Shown here in pieces: positions 7,281-14,572 of a stretch of 20,131 nt of DNA. Made by a program: the position numbers and the translations under genes. This stretch comes from CALDSL01 sp039810245 (GTDB lineage: Bacteria > Chloroflexota > Anaerolineae > Anaerolineales > Anaerolineaceae). Location of the stretch: NCBI GenBank assembly GCA_039810245.1, contig JBDHWQ010000035.1, positions 1-20,131 on the forward strand, in the 5' to 3' direction. The stretch's first letter is position 1. Each line of letters starts with the position of its first letter. Below the pieces are notes generated by a model. The model was not told where the DNA came from. It saw only the letters and a list, made by a program, of their open reading frames with translations, and did not search any database.

Positions 7281-7308
7281 ATTATAGATTGCTGCGCGGA
7301 GAAGTCAA
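7281..7308 (-). promoter_or_regulatory. Sigma-70-type promoter of the salvage operon
   Basis: On the minus strand a -35 TTGACT (7303-7308) and a consensus -10 TATAAT (7281-7286) are separated by 16 nt. The -10 box is 58 nt upstream of the RpiR ATG. This is the best promoter match in the window and would drive the regulator, ECF, isomerase and phosphorylase genes. Confidence 0.8.
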
Positions 7309-7342
7309 GCGAATAAACGCGTGAATTTATCTGCTGAATATA

Positions 7343-7370
7343 ACCCGCCTGACCGCTGCGCGATGCGGGT
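7343..7370 (-). terminator. Weak hairpin at the end of the 200-residue gene
   Basis: A 6-bp inverted repeat (ACCCGC/GCGGGT) with a 16-nt loop that overlaps the stop codon, followed on the minus strand by TATATT. The stem is short and the T-tract is broken, so termination is uncertain. Confidence 0.25.
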
Positions 7371-7972
7371 CAATCGGGCTGCTGGATGCCCCACTGCGCG
7401 CAGAATTCATCATACTCGCGCTGCAGCGCTTCGACGAAGGACAGCAGCTCGTGGCGCTTCACCAGCAGGATCAGCGCCGGGCCACTGCCCATGTACATCG
7501 GCGTGTGGCCGTAATTGTACATATCCACTTTCAGCATCACGGTGAATGGGTCGTTCGGTAGTCGCGCATCCAGCGCATCCGCTACCTTGCGGATCAGGGC
7601 TTCGTCCTGCTCTTCCTGTTCGTCTTCTTCCGACTGGTAGATCAGCTCCCACTCCTGGCCCACGCGCGGGAACACCTGGCGCGGGTAAACCGCGAGCGTC
7701 ACGTCGGGGTCAATGGGGGTGAAGAACTGCGGTACGTCGGTCTCCAGCGCCCGCCACAGGGTGGGCAGAAAGCCATCCTGGCCATACTGGTTGGCCTTGA
7801 ATGCCCCCGGTGAACGCTTGGCCCAATGCTCCGGGCTGCGCTTGAGCTGGCTGTCCACCACCATCGGCTCGTCTTTATACAGGAAGCGGATTTCGTACTG
7901 CACCCAGTTGTTGCTGTCCAGCTCGATGAACCGGATTTCCAGGCCCAGGTTATAGGCATTCAGGGTCGCCAT
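7370..7972 (-). CDS. Hypothetical acidic protein, 200 residues
   Basis: I do not recognise this family. The protein is soluble-looking, with no signal peptide or membrane segment. It has an N-terminal region rich in beta-type residues (LEIRFIELDSNNWVQYEIRF), a central strongly acidic stretch (YQSEEDEQEEQDEALI, about 133-148) and a C-terminal part with KVDMYNYGHTPMYMGSGPALILL followed by an amphipathic helix (LLSFVEALQREYDEFCAQW). The ATG at 7972 is chosen over a longer frame reaching 8104, because the upstream SnoaL-like gene occupies that stretch. Its stop lies only 5 nt before this ATG. The tight spacing suggests cotranslation with the SnoaL-like protein, but no shared function is evident. 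Confidence 0.75.
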   Translation of the reverse strand: MATLNAYNLGLEIRFIELDSNNWVQYEIRFLYKDEPMVVDSQLKRSPEHWAKRSPGAFKANQYGQDGFLPTLWRALETDVPQFFTPIDPDVTLAVYPRQVFPRVGQEWELIYQSEEDEQEEQDEALIRKVADALDARLPNDPFTVMLKVDMYNYGHTPMYMGSGPALILLVKRHELLSFVEALQREYDEFCAQWGIQQPD

Positions 7973-7977
7973 GTGTT

Positions 7978-8322
7978 TCAGCCTTTCACGTAAGACAGTT
8001 TCTCTGCGATCTTGCCATCGCGCAGGCAGAAAATATCCACCCCGCGCACGTGACCCGTCTCGGACCAGGAATAGGTCCAGCGCTGCAGCGCGCGGTCGCC
8101 GCAAACGACGATTTCTTCGATCTCGATGCGCGCAGCCGGCGCATCCGCGAAGAACCGCTCCCAGAAACGACGCACCGCTTGCTGGCCGGTGTAGCGCGTG
8201 CCATCCGGCGCGGGGTCGGTGTTTTCAAAGATGCAGTCGGGCGTCATCCAGGCCATCATCGCGCCTACGTCGTGGCGGTTGAAGGCGTCGTTGAAAATTT
8301 GCAGGATTTCGATGCTGTCCAT
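7978..8322 (-). CDS. NTF2/SnoaL-like small protein
   Basis: A 114-residue protein with the SnoaL/NTF2-like cone fold pattern: an N-terminal helix (ILQIFNDAFNRHDVGAMMAWM), the TPDCIFENTDPAPDG strand and turn, a helix with FWERFFADAPA, then strands ending in RGVDIFCLRDGKIAEKLSYVKG. Such proteins bind or isomerise small hydrophobic ligands, but the fold does not fix a reaction. The ATG at 8322 has AGGAGG 7 nt upstream. A longer frame to 8592 would run into the MFS gene and is rejected. It is the first gene of a two-gene unit with the 200-residue protein downstream. Confidence 0.85.
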   Translation of the reverse strand: MDSIEILQIFNDAFNRHDVGAMMAWMTPDCIFENTDPAPDGTRYTGQQAVRRFWERFFADAPAARIEIEEIVVCGDRALQRWTYSWSETGHVRGVDIFCLRDGKIAEKLSYVKG

Positions 8323-8341
8323 CCCGTTTCCTCCTGCAATT

Positions 8342-8369
8342 ATGATAGCAGAAACCGGGATGGGTACAA
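8342..8369 (-). promoter_or_regulatory. Possible promoter of the SnoaL-like gene
   Basis: On the minus strand TTGTAC (8364-8369) and TATCAT (8342-8347) are separated by 16 nt. The -10 box is 20 nt from the start codon, giving a very short leader. An inverted repeat (CCCGGTTTC against GAAACGGG) flanks the -10 and could be an operator. The -35 match is only 3 of 6. Confidence 0.4.
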
Positions 8370-8455
8370 CCTGCACACCTCTTATCGCAAGATAAAACGA
8401 GCCAGGGTTTACTCCACTTCGATAATGTTGCTGCCGCGGCGGTATTGGCGCAGAC

Positions 8456-9655
8456 TCATGCCACCGCGCGAACCTGGCGGCGGAAGATGAGCGGCAGGAA
8501 GGGCAGCACGGCAAAAATGAACGCAGCGAAGGCCAGGAACGCGGCCGGGTAGCCGGCAGTCTTTGCCAGCACCCCTCCCACACCCAGCCCAATGCCCTGG
8601 CCCACGTTGGTGACCGCCATCAGGATCGAATACATCGATGCGGCGATGGCGGGGGTGGTGTACTTCATTGCCAGCGCAAAATACACGGCCTGGGTGGCGC
8701 CGTATGCTACGCCAAACAGAACCATCGCCAGGTAAGCCAGCGGCAGCGACGGCACCACCGCCACCATGGCCAACGTGGCGGCCACGCTGAACACCGATAG
8801 CAGCAGCGCGGCGCGGTCGCCGGTACGGTCCATCACCGCTCCGCCGAGGAAAGCTCCGCCCACGCAGCCAATGCCCCACAGGGTGGTGAGGAACCCGGCG
8901 GTGGAAAGCTCGATGCCCAGCCGTTGCGCGAACCAGGGATTGAGAAGCTGGTTTGCGCCCACAATCACCAGGAAGGCAATCAGCCCCACGCCGGCAACCG
9001 CCAGCACCGTGCGCGATTGGAACGCGCGGAACGCGGCCCAATGGAAGCGCTCGCCGGCAGCCTGCGGCGCTTCGCGCACCAGGAACAGCAGCAGAAACGG
9101 CAGCAGAAACGGCAGCAGGCTGGCCCCGGCCAGGAAGTAGAACACCCCCGGCCACGACCGCTCGGCGATCACCCCCGCCACCGACGCGGCCACGATCACT
9201 CCTACCGAACGCCCGCCAACCATAAAGCCCTGCAGCAGGCCCTTTTCGTCCGCGGGGGTGATATCCAACGCCAGGCCGTCGGTGCAGGTGTCGTAGAAGG
9301 CCATGCCCAACTGCAGCAGGAAGGCTACGCCCACAAACGTCCAGTACTGCTGCCCGGGATGGATGCCGGCCGCCAGCAGCAGGCAAACCACCTGCACCAG
9401 CAGGCCCATGGCGATGTAGGGCTTCCGCCGCCCCAGGCCGAAGAAGTTATAGCGGTCGCTGAGCATACCAAAGAAGATCTTGATCACAAATGGGATCAGC
9501 GCGATGGACGAAAACACGCCCACGTCTGCCATGTCCAGGCCGTTGGACAGCAGGTACAGCGCGTTTAGCGATGCAAAATAACCCAGCACCACACCCTGGG
9601 TCAGGTACAGCAGACCAAAAAGGGCAAATCGCAGCAGCTTGGATTGCGGTTTCAT
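8456..9655 (-). CDS. MFS transporter, 12 membrane helices
   Basis: A 399-residue major facilitator. The first half carries the loop 2-3 motif GMLSDRYNFFGLGRRKPYIAMG, the MFS motif-A region, in the variant seen in PucC/GPH-like and sugar or nucleoside carriers. A central cytoplasmic loop (about 195-215, EAPQAAGERFHW) separates two blocks of about six helices, and the second half repeats the motif as GGAVMDRTGDRAALL. The substrate cannot be read from the sequence. The ATG at 9655 is chosen because GGAG lies 6 nt upstream. The TATAAT at 9691-9696 would place the transcription start downstream of the alternative ATG at 9688. The stop overlaps an ATG (ATGA) of a 16-codon frame that I do not call. 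Confidence 0.88.
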   Translation of the reverse strand: MKPQSKLLRFALFGLLYLTQGVVLGYFASLNALYLLSNGLDMADVGVFSSIALIPFVIKIFFGMLSDRYNFFGLGRRKPYIAMGLLVQVVCLLLAAGIHPGQQYWTFVGVAFLLQLGMAFYDTCTDGLALDITPADEKGLLQGFMVGGRSVGVIVAASVAGVIAERSWPGVFYFLAGASLLPFLLPFLLLFLVREAPQAAGERFHWAAFRAFQSRTVLAVAGVGLIAFLVIVGANQLLNPWFAQRLGIELSTAGFLTTLWGIGCVGGAFLGGAVMDRTGDRAALLLSVFSVAATLAMVAVVPSLPLAYLAMVLFGVAYGATQAVYFALAMKYTTPAIAASMYSILMAVTNVGQGIGLGVGGVLAKTAGYPAAFLAFAAFIFAVLPFLPLIFRRQVRAVA

Positions 9656-9690
9656 GCGCTTCTCCGGCAGTGAATTTTGGGGATGCATTC

Positions 9691-9696
9691 ATTATA
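9691..9696 (-). promoter_or_regulatory. Consensus -10 element for the MFS gene
   Basis: TATAAT on the minus strand, 36 nt before the chosen start. No good -35 is found at 16-18 nt (ACCTCG at 17). The gene sits just behind a strong terminator and so needs its own promoter. Confidence 0.5.
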
Positions 9697-9730
9697 GAGG
9701 AGAACCACCAGCGCGAGGTGGCATGCTAAA

Positions 9731-9765
9731 CAAAAACCCCGGCGGGGGTCGTCCACCCGACGGGG
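9731..9765 (-). terminator. Intrinsic terminator after the helix-hairpin-helix gene
   Basis: Inverted repeat 9756-9765 against 9737-9746 (CCCCGTCGGG/CCCGCCGGGG on the minus strand, one mismatch, 9-nt loop) followed directly by TTTTTG. It lies 80 nt after the stop at 9845 and closes the SARP-associated block. Confidence 0.85.
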
Positions 9766-9844
9766 CTGCGTTCTTGCCAGCAAAAACCAGGGAACCAGGT
9801 TGAGGGAATCGTCCACCTGGGGGAGTATGAGGAGAAAACGCTGC

Positions 9845-10717
9845 TCAGATGATCTGCAGCAACTGGCCTTCGATGAAGGTAGCGAGCTGCTGCTGCGGGG
9901 TATCTTCCGCGCCGGCCGGGCGCAGCATCGCTGCCGCTTCCAGGCGGTACATACCCGCCGGCAATCCCGGGTGCTCCTGTGCCAGCTCGATGGCCGGGGC
10001 AGCGGGCTGCTCAGCGTCCCATTCGGCCAGCACCAGGCGCTCGCCGCTGGCAAGCTCTTTACCCTGGATCACCGTATGGCAGCGCAGCGCGGCGTCGCTC
10101 AACTGCACCTGCGACAGGTCCAGGCTGAGGCGCAGCGCGAACGGCTGGCGGCTTTGCAGGATCTGTTTTTCCATCCCGGTAGCCGGCTGCAGTGCGGCAA
10201 GCTGCCGGATTTCTACCTGCCCGGTCAGCGGCGGAAGTTCGGGCTGGGGTGGGGTGGCTTCCAGCGCGGCGGCTTCGCGCAGCCCGGATTGCGCCACCAT
10301 AAACTGCGCCAGGCGCTCCGCGTCCCAGCCGGCCCAGGCTTCTTCCATTCCGGCGCGCACGTCCACCAGCCGGGTGCGGCGCACGAGGTTTTGCTCGTCC
10401 AGCAGCAGCTCCACCGTATACGTCTCGTAGTGCAGGTGGCCGCCGCGGTCGTCGGTGAGGGCGTCGTTTGCGGCGCGAGACAGCTCCTGCGCCTGCCCGG
10501 CCCAATCCTGCTGGGCCACGCGCTCCACCGTCAGGCCGATCAGCCCGCCGCATGCCGCCACAATTTCTTCGGGCGACAGGCCGGCGAGCTGGGTGTAACG
10601 CAAAATGCCCGCTCCGTGCAGCCGGCTGGCGATGCCGGGGCCAATGCCACGGATGTGGGTAAAATCGTCCCCAACCATCAGGCCGGGGGTTTCACGCGCT
10701 GGGTTGTGGGTAGCCAT
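9845..10717 (-). CDS. Helix-hairpin-helix protein with C-terminal beta-rich domain
   Basis: A 290-residue soluble protein. Residues about 17-60 form a helix-hairpin-helix module of the HHH_5 type (FTHIRGIGPGIASRLHGAGI then TQLAGLSPEEIVAACG), a fold used for non-specific DNA or nucleic acid contacts and also as a protein adaptor. The rest is an unrecognised beta-rich region. Its last 40 residues (PAGMYRLEAAAMLRPAG then FIEGQLLQI) resemble the C-terminus of the gene just upstream (PDGTYHLTTMVQLFN then FIELPMVLF). The ATG at 10717 is preferred because AAAGGAG lies 9 nt upstream; a start at 10744 lacks a spaced Shine-Dalgarno. It follows the beta-rich gene by 96 nt and precedes a strong terminator, so it is probably the last gene of that unit. 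Confidence 0.82.
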   Translation of the reverse strand: MATHNPARETPGLMVGDDFTHIRGIGPGIASRLHGAGILRYTQLAGLSPEEIVAACGGLIGLTVERVAQQDWAGQAQELSRAANDALTDDRGGHLHYETYTVELLLDEQNLVRRTRLVDVRAGMEEAWAGWDAERLAQFMVAQSGLREAAALEATPPQPELPPLTGQVEIRQLAALQPATGMEKQILQSRQPFALRLSLDLSQVQLSDAALRCHTVIQGKELASGERLVLAEWDAEQPAAPAIELAQEHPGLPAGMYRLEAAAMLRPAGAEDTPQQQLATFIEGQLLQII

Positions 10718-10750
10718 GGAATTCTGCTCCTTTCCCTGGCTCATGCGCTC

Positions 10751-10794
10751 CGCTGGCCCCGACCGGGTGGTGTTGCTGACAGCCGGGGCCAGCG
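10751..10794. repeat. 11-bp inverted repeat between two cotranscribed genes
   Basis: CGCTGGCCCCG (10751-10761) and its exact complement (10784-10794) enclose 22 nt. It lies in the 96-nt gap before the helix-hairpin-helix gene. No T-tract follows in either direction, so an RNA processing or stability hairpin is more likely than a terminator. Confidence 0.55.
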
Positions 10795-10813
10795 AATATG
10801 AACGGCATGCCGT

Positions 10814-11275
10814 TTACGGGTTGTAGAACAGCACCATTGGCAGCTCAATAAACCCGGCTGCCGGCTGCGGGGTGCCGGCCGGCGCGGGGGCATTGAACAA
10901 CTGCACCATGGTGGTCAGGTGGTAGGTGCCGTCGGGAACCGAGCCTGCGCCGAACTGCAGATCGCGTGTATAGGTGCGCCCCGCGGGGCCTACCGCGCCG
11001 CCCAGAATGTTCTCGGTAGCATTGGGGACGGGCAGGGTGATTTCCGCGCCTGGCCCGATGCGCTCGAGGAACACCTGCAGGCGAAACTCGGCGTTAGGCG
11101 CAATCGCCTCAATCGCCGCGCGGTTAGCGCCACTCATGGTCCATTCGATATGCACGCCCCACTGCTCATTGGTGCGGACAATGTTGTTGGGAGGAATAGG
11201 AACCACCGGGGTGCCTTCAAAGATCACTGCTTTCACATCACCGAGGTAATCCGAGATTCCAGATTCGAAAGCCAT
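10814..11275 (-). CDS. Hypothetical beta-rich protein, 153 residues
   Basis: No signal peptide, membrane segment or catalytic motif is visible. The sequence alternates short hydrophobic strands and turns (EWGVHIEWTMSG-like region, FRLQVFLERIGPG, then GTYHLTTMVQLFN), suggesting an immunoglobulin-like beta-sandwich. It ends in PMVLFYNP, a C-terminal pattern I have the impression of seeing in proteins of unknown function from Chloroflexota and other filamentous bacteria; this is recollection and not a search result. AGGAGG lies 5 nt before the ATG. Its C-terminal 40 residues resemble those of the downstream helix-hairpin-helix protein, so the two may be duplicated relatives. It lies downstream of the SARP regulator gene, in the same direction, across a 208-nt AT-rich gap with a dyad. 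Confidence 0.75.
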   Translation of the reverse strand: MAFESGISDYLGDVKAVIFEGTPVVPIPPNNIVRTNEQWGVHIEWTMSGANRAAIEAIAPNAEFRLQVFLERIGPGAEITLPVPNATENILGGAVGPAGRTYTRDLQFGAGSVPDGTYHLTTMVQLFNAPAPAGTPQPAAGFIELPMVLFYNP

Positions 11276-11417
11276 TGTACCCTCCTGTGTATTGGGTTAT
11301 CTGGTTGGTTATTGAAGTGACCGTACCGCGGTCGCGGGTCGCGGGCAGCGCGGGCCCTTGCAAATGCCCTTGACGCTTCTGATGATACACAGGCGGAATT
11401 AACCGGCGCTTTCTTTT

Positions 11418-11449
11418 TGATTAATTTTCGCGGGTGGGTTTATTAATCA
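11418..11449. promoter_or_regulatory. AT-rich dyad upstream of the beta-rich gene
   Basis: TGATTAAT (11418-11425) and ATTAATCA (11442-11449) form a perfect 8-bp inverted repeat with a 16-nt GC-rich spacer, in a markedly AT-rich stretch (about 11400-11480). A minus-strand TTGACT at 11465-11470 may be a -35, but its -10 is weak (ATTAAT at 17 nt). It looks like an operator or promoter region for the two downstream genes. Confidence 0.4.
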
Positions 11450-11483
11450 TATTTATACCTAAATAGTCAATATATTCTGAGCG

Positions 11484-14264
11484 TCAACTTTCCTGGCGGC
11501 GGATTTTCTGGAACAGCAGCAGCGTGGCGGGGGATGGGCTGGTGTTCAGCTCGGCGCGCAGCGCGTCGGCGCAGATCTGGTACTGGCGCAGTGCCAGGTG
11601 GCGCTCGCCCATCTGCGTGTAACATCGCATCAGCCGGCAGTGCGCGTCTTCGCGGCAGGCATCGCGCGCCAGCAGTCGCTGGCACAGCGCCGCCGAGGTG
11701 GCGTACTGGCCGTTATCGAAGTACAGGCTGCTCAGCCGGTCCAGGGCTTCCATGTATACCAGCCTTAGCCGCTCGCGGGTTTGCAGCGTCCACTCCTCAT
11801 ACGGGTCGCTGCTCAGGAAATCATCTTGATACATGCTGGTAGCGGTCTCCAGCGCGTGGATCGTAGCGGTCAGGTCGCCGGCGGCTTCATGGCGCCGCGC
11901 GTTGTTGATTTCCTGTTCAAAAATGTCTACGTCCAGCCACAGGCTCAGTACGGGGTTGATGCGGTACGCGCCGTCACGGTAGGTGACCACATCCAGCGTA
12001 CTGATGCGCCGCGCGGCCTGGCGCAGGGCATGCACCGCCACGTTGAGATTGTTACGCGCCGCTTTTTCCGGGGCGTCCGGCCAGAACACCGCCATCAGCT
12101 CTTCGCGCGTGCGCGGCCGGTCGTGGTGCGCCAGCAAATACTGGAACAGCGTGCGCCCGCGCCCGCCTGACCAGGCCGTGAGAGGTTGGTCTTCCAGCAC
12201 CACCTGAAATGGCCCCAACAGGTAGGCTACCAGGGCCGGGGTCTTTTCTTCGCCCGGTTCGCTTTCCATGGCGGCCTGGGGGGCAGCCGGCGCGGTCGCC
12301 TGGGGTGGTTCGGGCGCGCCATCCAATGGCGCGGTGAGCGGGTGCGTGTTGGGGACGAGGGTGGGCATGGCCGGCGCGGGGGACGCAGCGCTATCCCCGT
12401 CGCTCGATTCACTCCTTTCGCTCGCTTGGCTCGGGAAGCGGAAGATCGACATCAGGTTTTGCCACAGCTCGACCAGCGGGTTCGGTTCCGCGCGCACTGC
12501 GGGCGCAAAGCGGAACGCCTGCGATTTGAGGTTGAGCGGGACGCGCGCCCAGCCGCGCTCGGCCAGCAGCAGGTTCAGGTTGGTGGCCGGCGAATCCAGC
12601 ACCGCCTGGATGGCGCGGGCAACGTCCTGCTGCGCGGCGTCCAGGTTGACAAGCGTCTGGCGGAAATGCTCCGACTGCTGCGCCAGATCCAGGTGTTGGG
12701 CCAGCATGGCTTTCACCTGCTCGGCGAGCTGCATCACCAGCGGCGCGCCGGCCTGCTGCGCGTTGACGCGGCATTCATCGAAGAACTGCCCGGCGGTCTG
12801 GTACTGCTCACTCGCGGCGTACAGGCAGCCGATCTGCCAGTTGGCGTAGGCCTGATAAAGCAACTGGCCGGCCTCGCGCGCCTCGGAGCGCGCCGCGTGG
12901 GCCAGGTTAAGCGCCTGGGTTTCATCGCTCTGCCAGGCCGCCAATACGCTCTCGCTCAACAGGCTCTGGCACACACCCTCGGCGCTGCCTCGCTGGCGGA
13001 AGAGCGTGGTGGAGAGTGAAAAAATACGCTGCGCGGCCGGGCCGTCCTTGCGGTTGACGGCCAGCTCGCCGGCGGTAACCATCAGCCAGGGCCAATCGCG
13101 CTGCACCTGGGGCGGAATCTGTTCCAGCCAGCCCTGTAGCGTCTGCCACTGGCCCAGGTTAAGCATCTGCTCGGCCATGCCGGAGATCACTTCTGCGGCG
13201 CGGGGATAATCGCCCAGGTCCAGGTACAAGCGCGCGGCGCGCTCGCTTTGGCCCTGGCGCTCCATTTCGCGCGCGGCGGCCAGCAGCAGGTTTGGCTGGG
13301 TTTTTTGCCGCGCGCGCAGCGCCACGCGCAGGGGTGGTGACCAGCCACACAGCACGCGCAGCCAGCCATCTTCCAATGGCTGCAGCCAGGCCGGTTCGCC
13401 GGGCATTTCGCCGGCAAAGATCGAATGCATCATCTCGGGGTGAAAGTCGCGCAGTTGCACCGCAACCTGCGCCGCGCGCGCTGCACCTGGCTCCAGAGTG
13501 GCAATCCACGCGCGCGCCAGGCGCAGCAACAGGTCATCCAGGCTGCGCGCGTCCTCGATACTGCGCCGCACCGTCTCCGTGCCGATCATCTGGCAGGCTT
13601 GCTCCAACCCGTCCATCAAACCGGCGCGACCATCCGATAGCGCCAGCGCGCGCTTGAGCGCGCGTTCGGGCAACGGTCCCGCTGGCTGCGCGTTCCAGCC
13701 CGCCGGGCTTCCGGCGCGCAGGTCGCGCTCGCGGAACTGCTGCGCCTGAAGCGGGATGGAGCCGGGCGGCAGCGGTTCGTGCGAAAGGATCACTGTGCTC
13801 AGGGCCTCCGGCAGCAGGGGAAGAAAGTGCGCCCCCAGCAGCTCCAGGCAGCCGGAATGCGCCAGCGCCCCGGCATGCTCCAGCACCAATACCCCGCCGT
13901 CCGGGAGCGCGCCGGCGTATTCGCGCGCCGCCGTGGCAAACAGCGGCGCCCATCCGCTCACCGGTCCTGGCTGGCGACGCATTGCGGCCAGCGTATCCGC
14001 GCCGCTGCCAGGCGCGCTCTTTTGCAGCGCCTGGATCAGCGAGCCGAGCAGGATGCCCGGGTCACGGTCTTCCTCGCCGGCGCGCAGCCACAGCGCGCGC
14101 TGGTTGGCCTGGCCGGCCGCGGCGGCCAGTTGCCCGGTGGCCAGATAGCCGGAAGGCGCGGTAAACACCGTGGTATGGTTACGCAGCGCCAGTCCGATGA
14201 CCGGGCTGATGAACCCGCCGGCAGGATAGGCAGGAACGGCAAACTTCGCGGGAAAGCGCAACAC
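11484..14264 (-). CDS. AfsR/SARP-type transcriptional regulator with degenerate ATPase domain
   Basis: A protein of about 926 residues. The N-terminal part follows the MalT/LuxR-type NTPase layout (TVFTAPSGYLATGQLAAAA, ALWLRAGEEDRDPGILLGSLIQAL, VLVLEHAGAL). The Walker A lysine is missing: APSGYLATGQ stands where AGYGKTT is usual. The Walker B acids are reduced to one Glu. A helical TPR-like middle follows (about 330-600), then a Ser/Pro/Ala linker. The last 250 residues hold a winged-helix Trans_reg_C domain (VLEDQPLTAWSGGRGRTLFQYLLAHH then EELMAVFWPDAPEKAARNNLNVAVHALRQ) and a BTAD domain ending near the stop. It should bind DNA and activate transcription. The GTG at 14264 has AGGAG 9 nt upstream; a TTG at 14318 in the same frame has none. 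It is divergent from the zinc-ribbon gene. Likely targets are its neighbours; this is inference. Confidence 0.88.
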   Translation of the reverse strand: MLRFPAKFAVPAYPAGGFISPVIGLALRNHTTVFTAPSGYLATGQLAAAAGQANQRALWLRAGEEDRDPGILLGSLIQALQKSAPGSGADTLAAMRRQPGPVSGWAPLFATAAREYAGALPDGGVLVLEHAGALAHSGCLELLGAHFLPLLPEALSTVILSHEPLPPGSIPLQAQQFRERDLRAGSPAGWNAQPAGPLPERALKRALALSDGRAGLMDGLEQACQMIGTETVRRSIEDARSLDDLLLRLARAWIATLEPGAARAAQVAVQLRDFHPEMMHSIFAGEMPGEPAWLQPLEDGWLRVLCGWSPPLRVALRARQKTQPNLLLAAAREMERQGQSERAARLYLDLGDYPRAAEVISGMAEQMLNLGQWQTLQGWLEQIPPQVQRDWPWLMVTAGELAVNRKDGPAAQRIFSLSTTLFRQRGSAEGVCQSLLSESVLAAWQSDETQALNLAHAARSEAREAGQLLYQAYANWQIGCLYAASEQYQTAGQFFDECRVNAQQAGAPLVMQLAEQVKAMLAQHLDLAQQSEHFRQTLVNLDAAQQDVARAIQAVLDSPATNLNLLLAERGWARVPLNLKSQAFRFAPAVRAEPNPLVELWQNLMSIFRFPSQASERSESSDGDSAASPAPAMPTLVPNTHPLTAPLDGAPEPPQATAPAAPQAAMESEPGEEKTPALVAYLLGPFQVVLEDQPLTAWSGGRGRTLFQYLLAHHDRPRTREELMAVFWPDAPEKAARNNLNVAVHALRQAARRISTLDVVTYRDGAYRINPVLSLWLDVDIFEQEINNARRHEAAGDLTATIHALETATSMYQDDFLSSDPYEEWTLQTRERLRLVYMEALDRLSSLYFDNGQYATSAALCQRLLARDACREDAHCRLMRCYTQMGERHLALRQYQICADALRAELNTSPSPATLLLFQKIRRQES

Positions 14265-14560
14265 CGGAAAGTTCTCCTGGGCTATATCGGTTTGGCATCC
14301 TTCGTTTTGAGGCTGCAATGGTTACACGGGGGAAACAGGCAGCCATGCATTGCGTAGCAATTGTTGGTTTGGTTTGTGCGCGGCATAATTACCCCAACGC
14401 TAATTTCATTCTAAACCGGCGTAGTCAAAATTCAATCACCAATATATAGGGAATTGCCGGGGATTACGTAGGGGAAACCTTACCATTCTGGTGGAAAATC
14501 CGCAAAGCGGCGGGGCAAACCTGGGGGAATCTCCCACTATTGCCGCTTCTCACCATGGGC
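14265..14560. other. Divergent intergenic region, upstream half
   Basis: About 300 nt between the SARP start and the plus-strand promoter. A minus-strand TTGACT (14423-14428) could serve the SARP gene but no good -10 sits at the right distance (AATTAG at 17 nt). No gene, RNA or clear repeat was recognised. The segment is more AT-rich than the flanking genes. Confidence 0.5.
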
Positions 14561-14566
14561 TATAAT
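14561..14566 (+). promoter_or_regulatory. -10 element of the structured leader
   Basis: Exact TATAAT. The -35 is weak: TATTGC at 17 nt or TTGCCG at 15 nt. It predicts a transcription start near 14573, directly before the first leader hairpin. Confidence 0.55.
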
Positions 14567-14572
14567 CGGTCA

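Noticed and set aside
8409..8459. A 16-codon frame whose ATG overlaps the MFS stop as ATGA
   Set aside because: The coupling geometry is neat, but 16 residues (MSLRQYRRGSNIIEVE) with no conservation evidence is not enough to call a gene.
11465..11487. Twin TTGAC motifs as a SARP direct-repeat site
   Set aside because: Classical SARP heptamer repeats are spaced at 11 or 22 nt; these are 17 nt apart. Kept only as part of a general regulatory region.
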